64,000 bases of DNA from Trichobilharzia szidati (lineage: Eukaryota > Platyhelminthes > Trematoda > Strigeidida > Schistosomatidae), in NCBI GenBank assembly GCA_944472155.2, contig OX235275.1, positions 26,030,865-26,094,864 on the forward strand, in the 5' to 3' direction. The notes beneath the pieces are model-generated. The model had not been told where the DNA came from, did not search any database, and worked only from the letters and a program-made list of their open reading frames with translations. Numbering within the stretch: the stretch's first letter is position 1; every line of letters starts with the position of its first letter. This document shows positions 22,999 through 31,619 of the stretch, in pieces. The translations under genes were made by a program, and so were the position numbers.

Positions 22999-23204
22999 AA
23001 TCGGTCCTCAGTGCCCGAATGGTCTACGAGCTTGCCTCATAATCATAGGATCCTGGGTTCGAACCCCAATGGGTTCGTGGTATTGAAGAGACGCTAACTA
23101 GGACGAGACGACTCTCCAGTACTCCCAGGTTTTCCAGTTGTTCTCTAACTGATCTCAACTCATGACCAATCCTGTAATCAATTGAATCCCTGCAAACCAA
23201 CTCT
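22999..23204 (+). repeat. SINE-A, plus half of a head-to-head pair
   Basis: Begins just upstream of the tRNA-like head (GTGCCCGAATGGTCTACGAG), keeps GGTTCGAACCCC and the tail. The core has decayed to TTGAAGAGACGC. Confidence 0.7.
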
Positions 23205-23812
23205 TGATTTATATATATGTAATTATAAGGAAATTGTTTTACGTATAATGATTTTCTTTTTGGAGAAGGCTTCACTCAGAAATCGAAGGAGAAAAAAGTC
23301 GTATTCCCAGATGGATTTTCAATGATCGCACTAGTTTTGATTTTCAGCATTATAAATGATAATAAATTTCTGTCAGACACCTTCAAACAATGATAAACCA
23401 AAAATTAGGTGATTGGCGCTTCACTTCATACCTCATATAAATGCACCCTATCAGTGTTGGGAGAAAAACAACGTTAGAAATCTTGGACCCTAACCACAAT
23501 CGTGACTGAAATACTATCCAATGAAGGATGGTGAAAATTATATCATGGCCCTAACCAAAGTGGATATTATGGAGTGTCAGAAAACAAGGAGTCAGCCTTT
23601 GAAAGATTTCAGGCTGCAAAATTTAACGCTGATTAATAGGCAAGGAAGTCGGGAGACTAATAGGAAGATAGAGAGTTAGATACTTCGACACGAAGTTTTA
23701 ATCTGGTCACCAATTGATTTATTTGTATGGGACTTTTAATGTCGTACACTTCTTCAAAACGCATCGTGAAGTATGCACGGTTCACCGAAAATACACATTG
23801 AGTCATGAAGAA
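23205..23812. other. Unassigned spacer
   Basis: No supported gene; ordinary sequence before the left arm of the next PLE. Confidence 0.35.
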
Positions 23813-24742
23813 AATAAAAGACAGATTCAGCGAAGAAAATTTTCTTCACTGACGAAATCATCTTCAGAGGCTGCACAGTCGTATTTATACTGGCTGAGCT
23901 ACCTATCAACTTCTACAGCCAACAAATGATCAACGGGTGTGTGAAGGATAAACTGCCGCTTTGGGCCACCCCAATGTGTGTTTATAAATTGACCTGCTCG
24001 TGTGGAGCTAGTTACATTGGCCGCACAAAGCGCACTCTTTCCAAACGCATCTCTGAACATTATCCGGCATGGTTAGCAAAGGGTCAGTGCAAGACAATTA
24101 CTAGCTCAATTCTTGAGCATTTGGTGAACTCAGGGCACGTAGCTCCACCAGAGTCGTCTTTCAAGATCATCCACAATGTGAAGCCAAATGGTACGAAGGG
24201 AGTCAGGTTTCGGCTTCTGTGTATGGTGGAAGCGCTGGCAATTCATCAATACAACCCTGAACTCTGTATACAGAAAAATTTTATCAAGTCTCTTATTCTA
24301 CCTTGGTCTTAACCTTCTCACTAATCGTTCCCTGTAAAAAAACGTTTTGACTTTTTTCTTTTCTTTTTTATAATTTTTTATTTTACTTTTAGTTTGCTTT
24401 TGCTTTAATAATTAATTCACTATTATCACTCTCATATGCTCCTTTTGTATATTTTCACACCCTCTTCACACTTCTTAAGTTGACACTGAAATACCTTGAT
24501 TCTGATTCAATAGCCATTTTAACCTTATCAAATTTCTATCATTGTTCCGTTGAGTACCACGTAATTTACAAATTTTAATTTTCAATTCTAAAACCACTTC
24601 TGAGTAATTATATCAATTATGTCACCTCTTATTACTCAATAATGGACCGCTATATATTTTTGTAAGTATAAATACGACTTTACAGCCTCTGAAGATGATT
24701 TCGTCGATAAAGAAAATTTCCTTCGCTGAATCTGTCTTTTAT
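23813..24742 (+). mobile_element. Penelope-like element (PLE-E), endonuclease frame between inverted arms
   Basis: A frame at 23926-24312 (128 codons) holds a GIY-YIG domain that looks complete: VYKLTCSCGASYIGRTKRTL with the C-x-C pair, YIG and R, KRISEHYPAWL, EHLVNSGH, SFKIIHNVKPN, VEALAIHQYNPELCIQK. The reverse transcriptase is lost by 5' truncation. Arms 23813-23890 and 24667-24742 are inverted copies (CAGCGAAGAAAATTTTCTTC in the left arm). The right arm is in the expected 3' terminal-repeat position; the left arm is the odd one. Confidence 0.82.
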
Positions 24743-24754
24743 ATGCACGGTTAT

Positions 24755-25130
24755 TTAACGGAAAGTCTCTAAGCAGATTACTATTCAGAACTATTCTTAA
24801 TCACATTAGATTTGAGGTCAGTGTCTACTTAGGGATTATCTCATTGTATAATTCAAAATAGTATTTATGCTTCAAAGAAATCCTTATCTGATAAGTTTAA
24901 TTTCAATAATTGAGGTTAGTATTCATCATTACATCTTACATTACAATGATCAAAGTATTTAGGAAAGTTATTCATGCAAGTTCACGTAAAATCGTTTAAG
25001 AAGCAATTTAATGTAGGCAATAATAAAAATGCTGTAGAACTGATATTCAATCAATAATTTTGAATAGGTCAATGGTTTGAGATACACAGAATTACTACTG
25101 TCATTATTCTTTACGTTAGTTTAGAACAAA
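24755..25130. repeat. Dispersed repeat R1, copy 1
   Basis: About 375 bp repeated at 36460-36875 (shared words GAGGTCA, GATTATCTCA, ATTGAGGT, ATGATCAAAGT, AATAGGT and flanks in the same order). Non-coding, no tRNA-like boxes, no terminal inverted repeat seen. Confidence 0.6.
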
Positions 25131-25599
25131 ACGTAGGGTTACAGTGGGACATTTCCATTTCATAACTTTCAACCGTCTTCACGAACACACCTGCTTGTCA
25201 AATGCGGATGTCGAAATCGTCGCTTCCCTTCCGAGTCCTACTCATGAACATGGTGTCTGGCATCATTTGAAGATCTTTTCAGTGTACTTTCAATCCATCC
25301 ACCTACATTTATTCCTGGCCATTCTTTGAGGAATAGGCTGTTTGCTGGTTTTGTGCCTGCTGGATCTTTCGGGCCTGGCTAACTGTTCTTCAGTATCGAG
25401 GTGGAGAATTCGAGTGTTAATGAATGAATGTCTGTAGTAAATTGTTGACTTGACATTGTTGTCAAAAATTAGAATTCCTTTCTTTTTGTGAAATGGTGTG
25501 CATGAATTTCGGAATAATGGAGGCTTTTCGTGCCTTTCTGATTGAAAGATTAATATCCTAATCTATGCGGCGAAATGAGTCAAAGTCATCGATTTTTCT
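25131..25599. other. Unassigned spacer
   Basis: No supported gene. Confidence 0.35.
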
Positions 25600-25663
25600 G
25601 TATTGTTTAGTTTTCCTTTGTCTTTTGCTAACAATAACCCAATATTTAGTTTTGTAATTTCTG
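25600..25663. repeat. Dispersed repeat R2, copy 3, left piece
   Basis: Left part of an R2 copy interrupted by the PLE at 25664-27308; the right part resumes at about 27330. Confidence 0.5.
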
Positions 25664-26021
25664 AATTTGAACAAAGAAAGAAGAGACATTGGCGCAGAAT
25701 AATCTGGTTCCACTTTATTTCGTTGGTTCTCATCAGCATCATACAACCTGAATTGTTTTTAATTAAAAGTAAAAAGTGTACAATTTTAACAAACCTTTGT
25801 CCATTAGCAGCCATAATGTCAGAGTGTCATAATTACATAAGGCATATATATTGGTAGAGAGAAGTTTCTTGAAAAAATTAGTTATTATTTGTGTTGGTAA
25901 GGTGGTAACAAAAGGCAATTAGCAACAGTTAAGTAATTAGATAAGAGAAGATCAAAATTTTTAAAATTACGGTGCACATGAGGTCAGATGAGAAGTTAGT
26001 GATGTAATACAATGAGCAGAA
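25664..26021 (-). repeat. PLE-B left inverted arm
   Basis: Inverted copy of 26912-27308. Exact words are shared across the whole length, for example GGTGCACATGAGGTCAGATG in this arm against its reverse complement at about 26945. On the minus strand near 25727 it carries the CTGATGAGAACCAACGAAA word. Confidence 0.8.
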
Positions 26022-26029
26022 TATACGAC

Positions 26030-26797
26030 GGGACACTCGAAAGATCTGTATACCGTAAAGACACATAGAGTGGTCTTTACTTGGATTTCAACAGCTTCTG
26101 CTCGGTGAGATACAAACGAACGCTGGTGAAAACGCTTTTCTCTACAACGAAGAGAAAATGTTCACCAAACAAACTAGACAGTGAACTAATGTTTCTTGAA
26201 AAATGCTTGAAAGAAAATGGTTACCCACAAAGTTTCATTAACAAATATGGCAAGAATGAACTCAAGAAGCTTGATACTGCTACAGTCAGTAAGAAGCCTA
26301 TTTTCATCAAACTCGACTACAAGGGCGACGACATTATGAGAATGATAAATAAAAGATTAAGCGCAGCCCTGTCTAGGACGTATCCTGCAACGTTATTAGT
26401 CTCTCTATCCCGAACAACCTCTTCACTGGTGCAGTCAAAGATTGACAAGTACCCCTCACATGTTACCTCCAACTGTGTATACCGATTCATGTGTATCTGT
26501 GGGAGCAGTTACATTGGAAGGACAGAGAGGAGGGCCTACGTCAGATTCTGCGAACATGTACCAAGGAGCCTCCGGTTAAAGGGACCGAATTATTTAAGCT
26601 CTTCAATCGCCCAACACCTGATTAACACAGGACACCGAGTAGATGTGCTGGAATCATTCAAAATAATTAACGGACAAAGAACCTCAAGTCTTCTCAGGTT
26701 TGCTGAAGCTATAGCAATAAAAGGATTGAAGCTTGGCTTATGTGTCCAAAAAGAATCCGTTGTTGGACTTCAATTACCCTGGCAACTCAAATCTTAG
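26030..26797 (+). mobile_element. Penelope-like element (PLE-B), thumb plus GIY-YIG frame
   Basis: A continuous frame of 238 codons at 26081-26797. Upstream codons 26030-26080 read YDGTLERSVYRKDT then a TAG where tryptophan is usual, then SGLYLDFNSF, so the frame is cut exactly at the inner edge of the left arm. Residues 1-60 are the region after the RT core, 60-125 the linker (RTYPATLLVSLS), 125-238 the endonuclease: CVYRFMCICGSSYIGRTERRAYVRFCEH, SSSIAQHLINTGH, SFKIINGQ, AEAIAIKGLKLGLCVQK. It lacks the reverse transcriptase, so it cannot copy itself. The long uninterrupted frame suggests a young insertion. Confidence 0.85.
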
Positions 26798-26911
26798 TAA
26801 CTCTTTGTTTTCTAATTTTGTTAATTTTGTTAACTTATCTTTTCACTCTACCCCCCCCCCTTTATGTTTCGCTTGACTCTCTTAAGAGATAATGTTTCTT
26901 GATCTTTTGAG

Positions 26912-27308
26912 TTCTGCTCACTGTAATACATCACTAACTTCTCATCTGACCTCATGTGCACCGTAATTTTAAAAATTTTGATCTTCTCTTATATAATTAC
27001 TTAACTGTTGCTAATTGCCTTTTGTTACCACCTTACCAACACAAATAATAACTAATTTTTTCAAGAAACTTCTCTCTACCAATATATATATATATCGTGA
27101 CGCTTTAGACGCTCTGTGAATCTCAATGCCTTATTTAATTATGACATTCTGACACTATGGCTGCTAATGGACAAAGGTTTGTTAAAATTGTACACTTTTT
27201 ACTTTTAATTAAAAACAATTCAGGTTGTATGATGCTGATGAGAACCAACGAAATAAAGTGGAACCAGATTATTCTGCGCCAATGTTTCTTCTTTCTTCGT
27301 TCAAATTT
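26912..27308 (+). repeat. PLE-B right arm (3' terminal repeat)
   Basis: Follows the frame at the distance expected for the 3' flank. It has an extra 40-bp piece (ATCGTGACGCTTTAGACGCT region, 27096-27135, with an AT run) not present in the left arm. Includes the CTGATGAGAACCAACGAAA word at 27233-27251. Confidence 0.8.
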
Positions 27309-27329
27309 GTAAAAAGGAATCATCGGATG

Positions 27330-27515
27330 AAATTCTTGTTATTTCTGTTAGCGATCAATTCACAAAGACATTTAGTCCACAATTCCTTTCCATTTACGTC
27401 AACCATCCAATCGAAATGATATATATATATATACAAATATATTTCATTCCTTATTCTATAATCCGCCTGAAATTTGTTTACAGCAGTTGAAACTGATTTT
27501 CAAGTATTGACATTT
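27330..27515. repeat. Dispersed repeat R2, copy 3, right piece
   Basis: Continues R2 (TCCGCCTGAAATTTGTTTAC, then GCAGTTGAAACTGATTTTCA) after the PLE-B insertion. It has a microsatellite-like AT run at 27419-27433. Confidence 0.55.
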
Positions 27516-27517
27516 TT

Positions 27518-27612
27518 TGTGAGGATTTTGTTTGACTGGTTGGAGGATTTCGTCATGAGCTGACATCAGTAAGCTTACCACCGAAAAATCGTCTGGGAGT
27601 ACTGGACAGCTG
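27518..27612 (-). repeat. SINE-A tail fragment
   Basis: Tail and the first part of the 3' end only (GGATTTCGTCATGAGCTGAC, GGGAGTACTGGACAGCTG); no core or head. Confidence 0.65.
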
Positions 27613-28312
27613 ACTTTGACACCAATCTGTTTTACGGCTAATAAGGTGGTTTGAATTATTCAAATATTCTGGGTTGAATAAATCTCACTCCAAGCGGACA
27701 CGGAAGAATGTAATAGTAGTAGTAGTAGTAGTAGTTCTATTATTCAACATTACAGATTCTTTAAAATTGATTCGTGTCTAAAATATTCCCTATTCCATCA
27801 CTATTTCACTAATCATGTCTTTCTTCACATTTATCATACTGGCATCGTATTTGCGTGTCTTAAAACGGAAACCATTCTATTGTGGGTTGTTTTTTTTCAA
27901 AACACATTGAGAAGGATTATTTTCTCATCACTACACACTTCGGAAATTAGGGTGTCTTCTACCTTTTTTGGAGTGGGGTAGGGTGGCATTGGTGGACATA
28001 GCGATTGATTTCATTTGATTACACATATAAAGTCATGCATCTTCAGTTTGGAAAAAATATTGCCTAAGAAATTTTTGTTGCTTCAAGAGTAGTCGCCTAG
28101 GTATTGTACTACTGAGATTGTGTTTTGTAGATTTTTCTAGGGTGACTAAATCAAAAGGAAATAACTAGTATTTGCTGTGGCACATGACTGTTGTATTGAC
28201 AAGTCTTTCTTGATCAGTTGGTGAGTTTTTTTTGTCTTCGTGTAGTTACTTGTTTATATTTGACAGAGAAGGAAATTTGAAAAAAAAAACAGCTGGTAAT
28301 CTTGTAACGACA
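27613..28312. other. Unassigned spacer with a TAG microsatellite
   Basis: A (TAG)n run lies at about 27713-27735. No supported gene. Confidence 0.4.
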
Positions 28313-28652
28313 GAAGACAAGGGCCAGGCAACAGATCGTTTATTGAGATAATCAAGAGATATTTATAGATTTTTATGTACAATTTTATAAGCATTATTGT
28401 TAGCGGAGAAGCAACCTCTTCTGATTGGTTGTTGTTTTCTTGCTGAAGGTTATTCTGTACTGCTTGTGACCGTTTCTTACAAAGTTATCTATATATCCGC
28501 GAATCGTATTTGCACACGCTAAGTCTTCTGTGATTGGTTGTTGAGTTCCTTAAGGTCAGGCTTTGTTCTTGTTTTTTTCTCATGACCCCGATTCAGGACG
28601 TAAACATTGACGTCAATTGTTTTCTACAATTTTGGCTTGCAGACAGCTCGCA
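28313..28652. repeat. Dispersed repeat R3, copy 2 (possible solo LTR)
   Basis: Partner of 464-800. Starts TGTAACGACAG and ends CAGCTCGCA. Contains an ACATTGACGTCAATTG palindrome near its 3' end. Confidence 0.55.
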
Positions 28653-28784
28653 CCACAATCCCACTACATTGAATGAACCTGGCAGGTTATGAATAAACAG
28701 TATGCCATACGCTGCATGTATTGGCAATAATCATGACGCTTTGAGTTTCATATCCTGTTAAAAGTAAGACAAACTTTCGTCCCC

Positions 28785-29310
28785 CTCAACATGGAAAATA
28801 AGATGCGGATTTTCAACTGCAATGTGAAGTGAGTGCTACTCACTGAAAGGATCAGAGACTTGGCGCTGAGTCACGACGAACACTTCGGACAAACTACAGA
28901 CCGTCATCAACAGCTGTCTTCGCTCAATACCACTCAAGAGCAGATGGCCGGCCAGAAAAGATAAGCAACAGTGATCTATGGAAGTGAATCAACCCAACAG
29001 GAACCAATTGCGCAGCAAATCTACAGGAAGAAATGGACGTGGATTGGCTATATTCTGAGAGAACAAACTATCAAGTGACATCACACGCCAGGCCATTGCT
29101 GGAGTGGAACCCGACTGAATTGGAAGCGGCGAGTTGGTCGTCAGTACGAGGGTGATATTGAGGAGGTCATGTGAAGAGGAGATGAAAGCTTGTGGGCAGA
29201 TGTGGAGCCAGGTGGGAACGTTGGCAGAGAACCGAACGCAACAGAGACGTACGGCTGAAGCCTTATAATCCTCTAGGAATTAAAGGAAACAATAATAATA
29301 AAAATAATAA
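28785..29310 (+). mobile_element. RTE-type LINE 3' end
   Basis: Starts at the KIRIF-type stretch (ATAAGATGCGGATTTTCAAC), passes the QLSSLNT-EQMAG relic and a RQAIAGVEP-type stretch, and ends CCTCTAGGAATTAAAGGAAA with an AAT-rich tail. Several stops. Closest to the subfamily of 46650-47520 and 60058-61000 (CCTCTAGGAAT rather than CCACTAGGAAC ending). Confidence 0.82.
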
Positions 29311-29649
29311 TTTTCGAAACCTTTGAATCTTCTTTTTCTGGATTACACTGAGTCAAAATACCCTGCTACTGTTGGAATGTAGGAGACTAGTACGTTGGTT
29401 TAGGTCAGTTGAAAGCAGCTCTTATCTGTAATGGACAGAATTAGAAGAAGTTTTAATGAAATCGCTTTGCTACTAAAGTAAGATTCTGCAAGTATTTTTC
29501 CACTGTTGATGGGAAAATTAACCGTTAGGTCTTCATTTATTCTGAATGTAACTAAATGTCAATCAGTAATAATAGTAATATTATCACCTTTATACTGTGA
29601 ACGATGTCTAAAAGCGACACACAGATCTCAGGGTAATTTCTTGCGAAAG
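29311..29649. other. Unassigned spacer
   Basis: No supported gene; an open frame extends back into this stretch from the PLE at 29650 but its N-terminal part is not recognisable. Confidence 0.35.
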
Positions 29650-31025
29650 ATTTACGGAATATTTTTGTGTGTGTGTAACAAGATCCTCACTCCTGAAATG
29701 AAAAACGACTCAAAAATTCCGTTTCTTGATGTGGAACTAACAAGAAGAACTGATGGGAGCCTTAGAAGATCGATACATAGAAAACCTACTTGGAATGGCC
29801 AACTAACAAGCTTCTATAGCTGGGTACCCATTCAACAAAAGCAGAATTTAATGAAATCACTTGCCACTCATATCCGACGCATCTGCCTTCCCAACGCTGT
29901 GGAAACAGAATTAGATACTCTAAGAGAAATTTTCATCCAAAATGGATACCCAATAAGATTCATCGACAAAAATATCTAACCAAGAATTCGGAGAAACGAA
30001 ACTTTAATTGCGCCTAAAAAAGAAACTCTATATGAACTTGGATTTCAAAGAAGATTTAGCAAGCGATATTCTCAAGAGAAGGATCACATCATCTCTGAGA
30101 AGAACATTCTTTGCAGGAACGCTAAGAATAGTGTTCTCCAGTCGCCCACTGATCTGCAGAAGCTTTAAGGAAAAGATCCCGCATCTGACCACTTCTATGT
30201 GCATATATCAGTTCACCTGCTCTTGTGGAGCCAGGTACATCAGTTGTTCAACGCGCACCCTGTCTAAGAGGACTCAATAACACTATCCAGCATGGTTGTG
30301 AAAAGGCAATAGTGGTGCAATAAGGAGTGCGATAATTGAGTACCTGGTTAACACTGATCCTTCCATTTCAACAAACGCCTCCTGCTTCAAAGTAATCTAC
30401 AGAGTCAAGACTAACCTATCAAAGGCAATACGCTTTCGCCTTCTTTGTATCTCTGCAGCTCTGGCCATTCACATAGAAAAACTGGGGTTGTGCATACAAA
30501 AGAGGATTACTCAAGCACTTCTGCTGTCTTAGAAACACCTTTAATTTTATTTTTATTTTGACGACTTAATTTTGTTTGTTTGCCTGGTCTTAATTGCTTA
30601 TAATTCTTGTATTCATTTAGAACTCTTACGTAATTTCGTATTATCTGCTTTGTTCCTATGTGCATCCTTCGTAAAACTCACTCATCAATCTATTCCTATT
30701 ACTACATAACTTTTTTTATCAACTGATTGTGACAACTCATCACCTTTGTTACTACCCTAATTCCATTAACATCTAATTTTCTTGACTGATTTTGTATTAC
30801 GTAACTCCAATTACCAATCTTCACCTGTTTAGTTAGAACAACTATAACCAATTGTATTTTTGTTTGACAAGCTTAATGCACAAATTCGTACAAAGTAACA
30901 AATGTATATTTGCGATTGTGCAGCTAAGAAAATGAATTCGCCGTTGAAAAGAGACTCTTCGCTGATCTACGTGTTTTGTTTTCATTAATGCCTGCATGGG
31001 GATTATACATGAATTGAAACGTAAA
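29650..31025 (+). mobile_element. Penelope-like element (PLE-D), 5'-truncated
   Basis: First frame (to 29979): ILTPEMKNDSKIPFLDVELTRR, RRSIHRKPTWNGQLTSF, LREIFIQNGYPIRFIDK, the region after the RT catalytic core. Second frame (30008-30280): LRRTFFAGTLRIVFSSRP, then MCIYQFTCSCGARYISCSTRTL, the start of the GIY-YIG domain with G changed to S. A stop at 30280 and a TGA at 30299 precede SCFKVIYRVKTNLSKA and LAIHIEKLGLCIQK up to 30533. The 3' flank to 31025 ends with the GTTGAAAAGAGACTCTTCGC block. Dead, but well preserved. Confidence 0.82.
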
Positions 31026-31085
31026 ATAAGATTGGAGGATGATTAAAATTTTATGTGTGCTTCGGTCGCAATCCAACAACATAAT

Positions 31086-31097
31086 TAAAGGAGTGAG
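31086..31097. repeat. 12-bp target site duplication, left
   Basis: TAAAGGAGTGAG, identical to 34272-34283 on the far side of the full-length PLE. Confidence 0.85.
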
Positions 31098-31270
31098 TAT
31101 ATATGTCCAAACCAAGTTGACTTTTAACGGTTTGAAAAAATTTGGGCATTGGGTATATGATATTCATTATAATAAAGGTTTTTGTATTTCCCAATGAATG
31201 AAAAACAAAACGATATTGTTTTTACTGACGTTTCGCTATTTAATGCTAATAGCTTTATCAAAGTATTATT
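31098..31270 (-). repeat. PLE-A 3' terminal repeat
   Basis: Direct copy of 33995-34167. On the element's strand it contains the hammerhead-like motif at 31223-31265. Confidence 0.9.
31223..31265 (-). ncRNA. Hammerhead-like motif in PLE-A terminal repeat
   Basis: Minus strand: TACT, TTGATAAA, stem II GCTATT/AATAGC around AGCATTA, GAAA, C, GTC, AGTA. Stem I (TACT/AGTA), stem II and GAAA plus GTC fit a minimal type I hammerhead. The core TTGATAA departs from CUGAUGA at C3 and G8 and there is an extra A, so cleavage activity is doubtful. A second copy is at 34120-34162 and an inverted third at 34174-34216. Hammerheads in PLE terminal repeats are known in the literature. Confidence 0.6.
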
Positions 31271-31619
31271 AAACCGGAATTTACAAAATCTCAGCATATA
31301 TATAACAAACAGTTAGGGGGTGAGAAAATAGACATAGGTCAAGTTAAAGGGACATATTGAAAGTAAAAATAGCGATGAAGATAACTATACCAAATAACAA
31401 AGGTAATAGTATGTCTGTTATGATATCGAAAAAGAAAGAAAATTTTACTAACTTGATCATCGTTCGTCTGTCTGGGACATTTTTAGTTGTTAAGTTGGTG
31501 AATTGGTAAAGATAACAAAATCATCATGTGTAGATTGTTGGATTTGATAAGTGTATGAGATTATAAAAGCAGCGTGTGTTTACATAATGAAAGTGCTTAT
31601 CACATTCGTGTTGGTTTTG

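Noticed and set aside
23813..23890. Possible hammerhead in PLE-E arms
   Set aside because: CTGACGAAA and GTC strings occur, but no arrangement places both core strands around a stem II in either direction.
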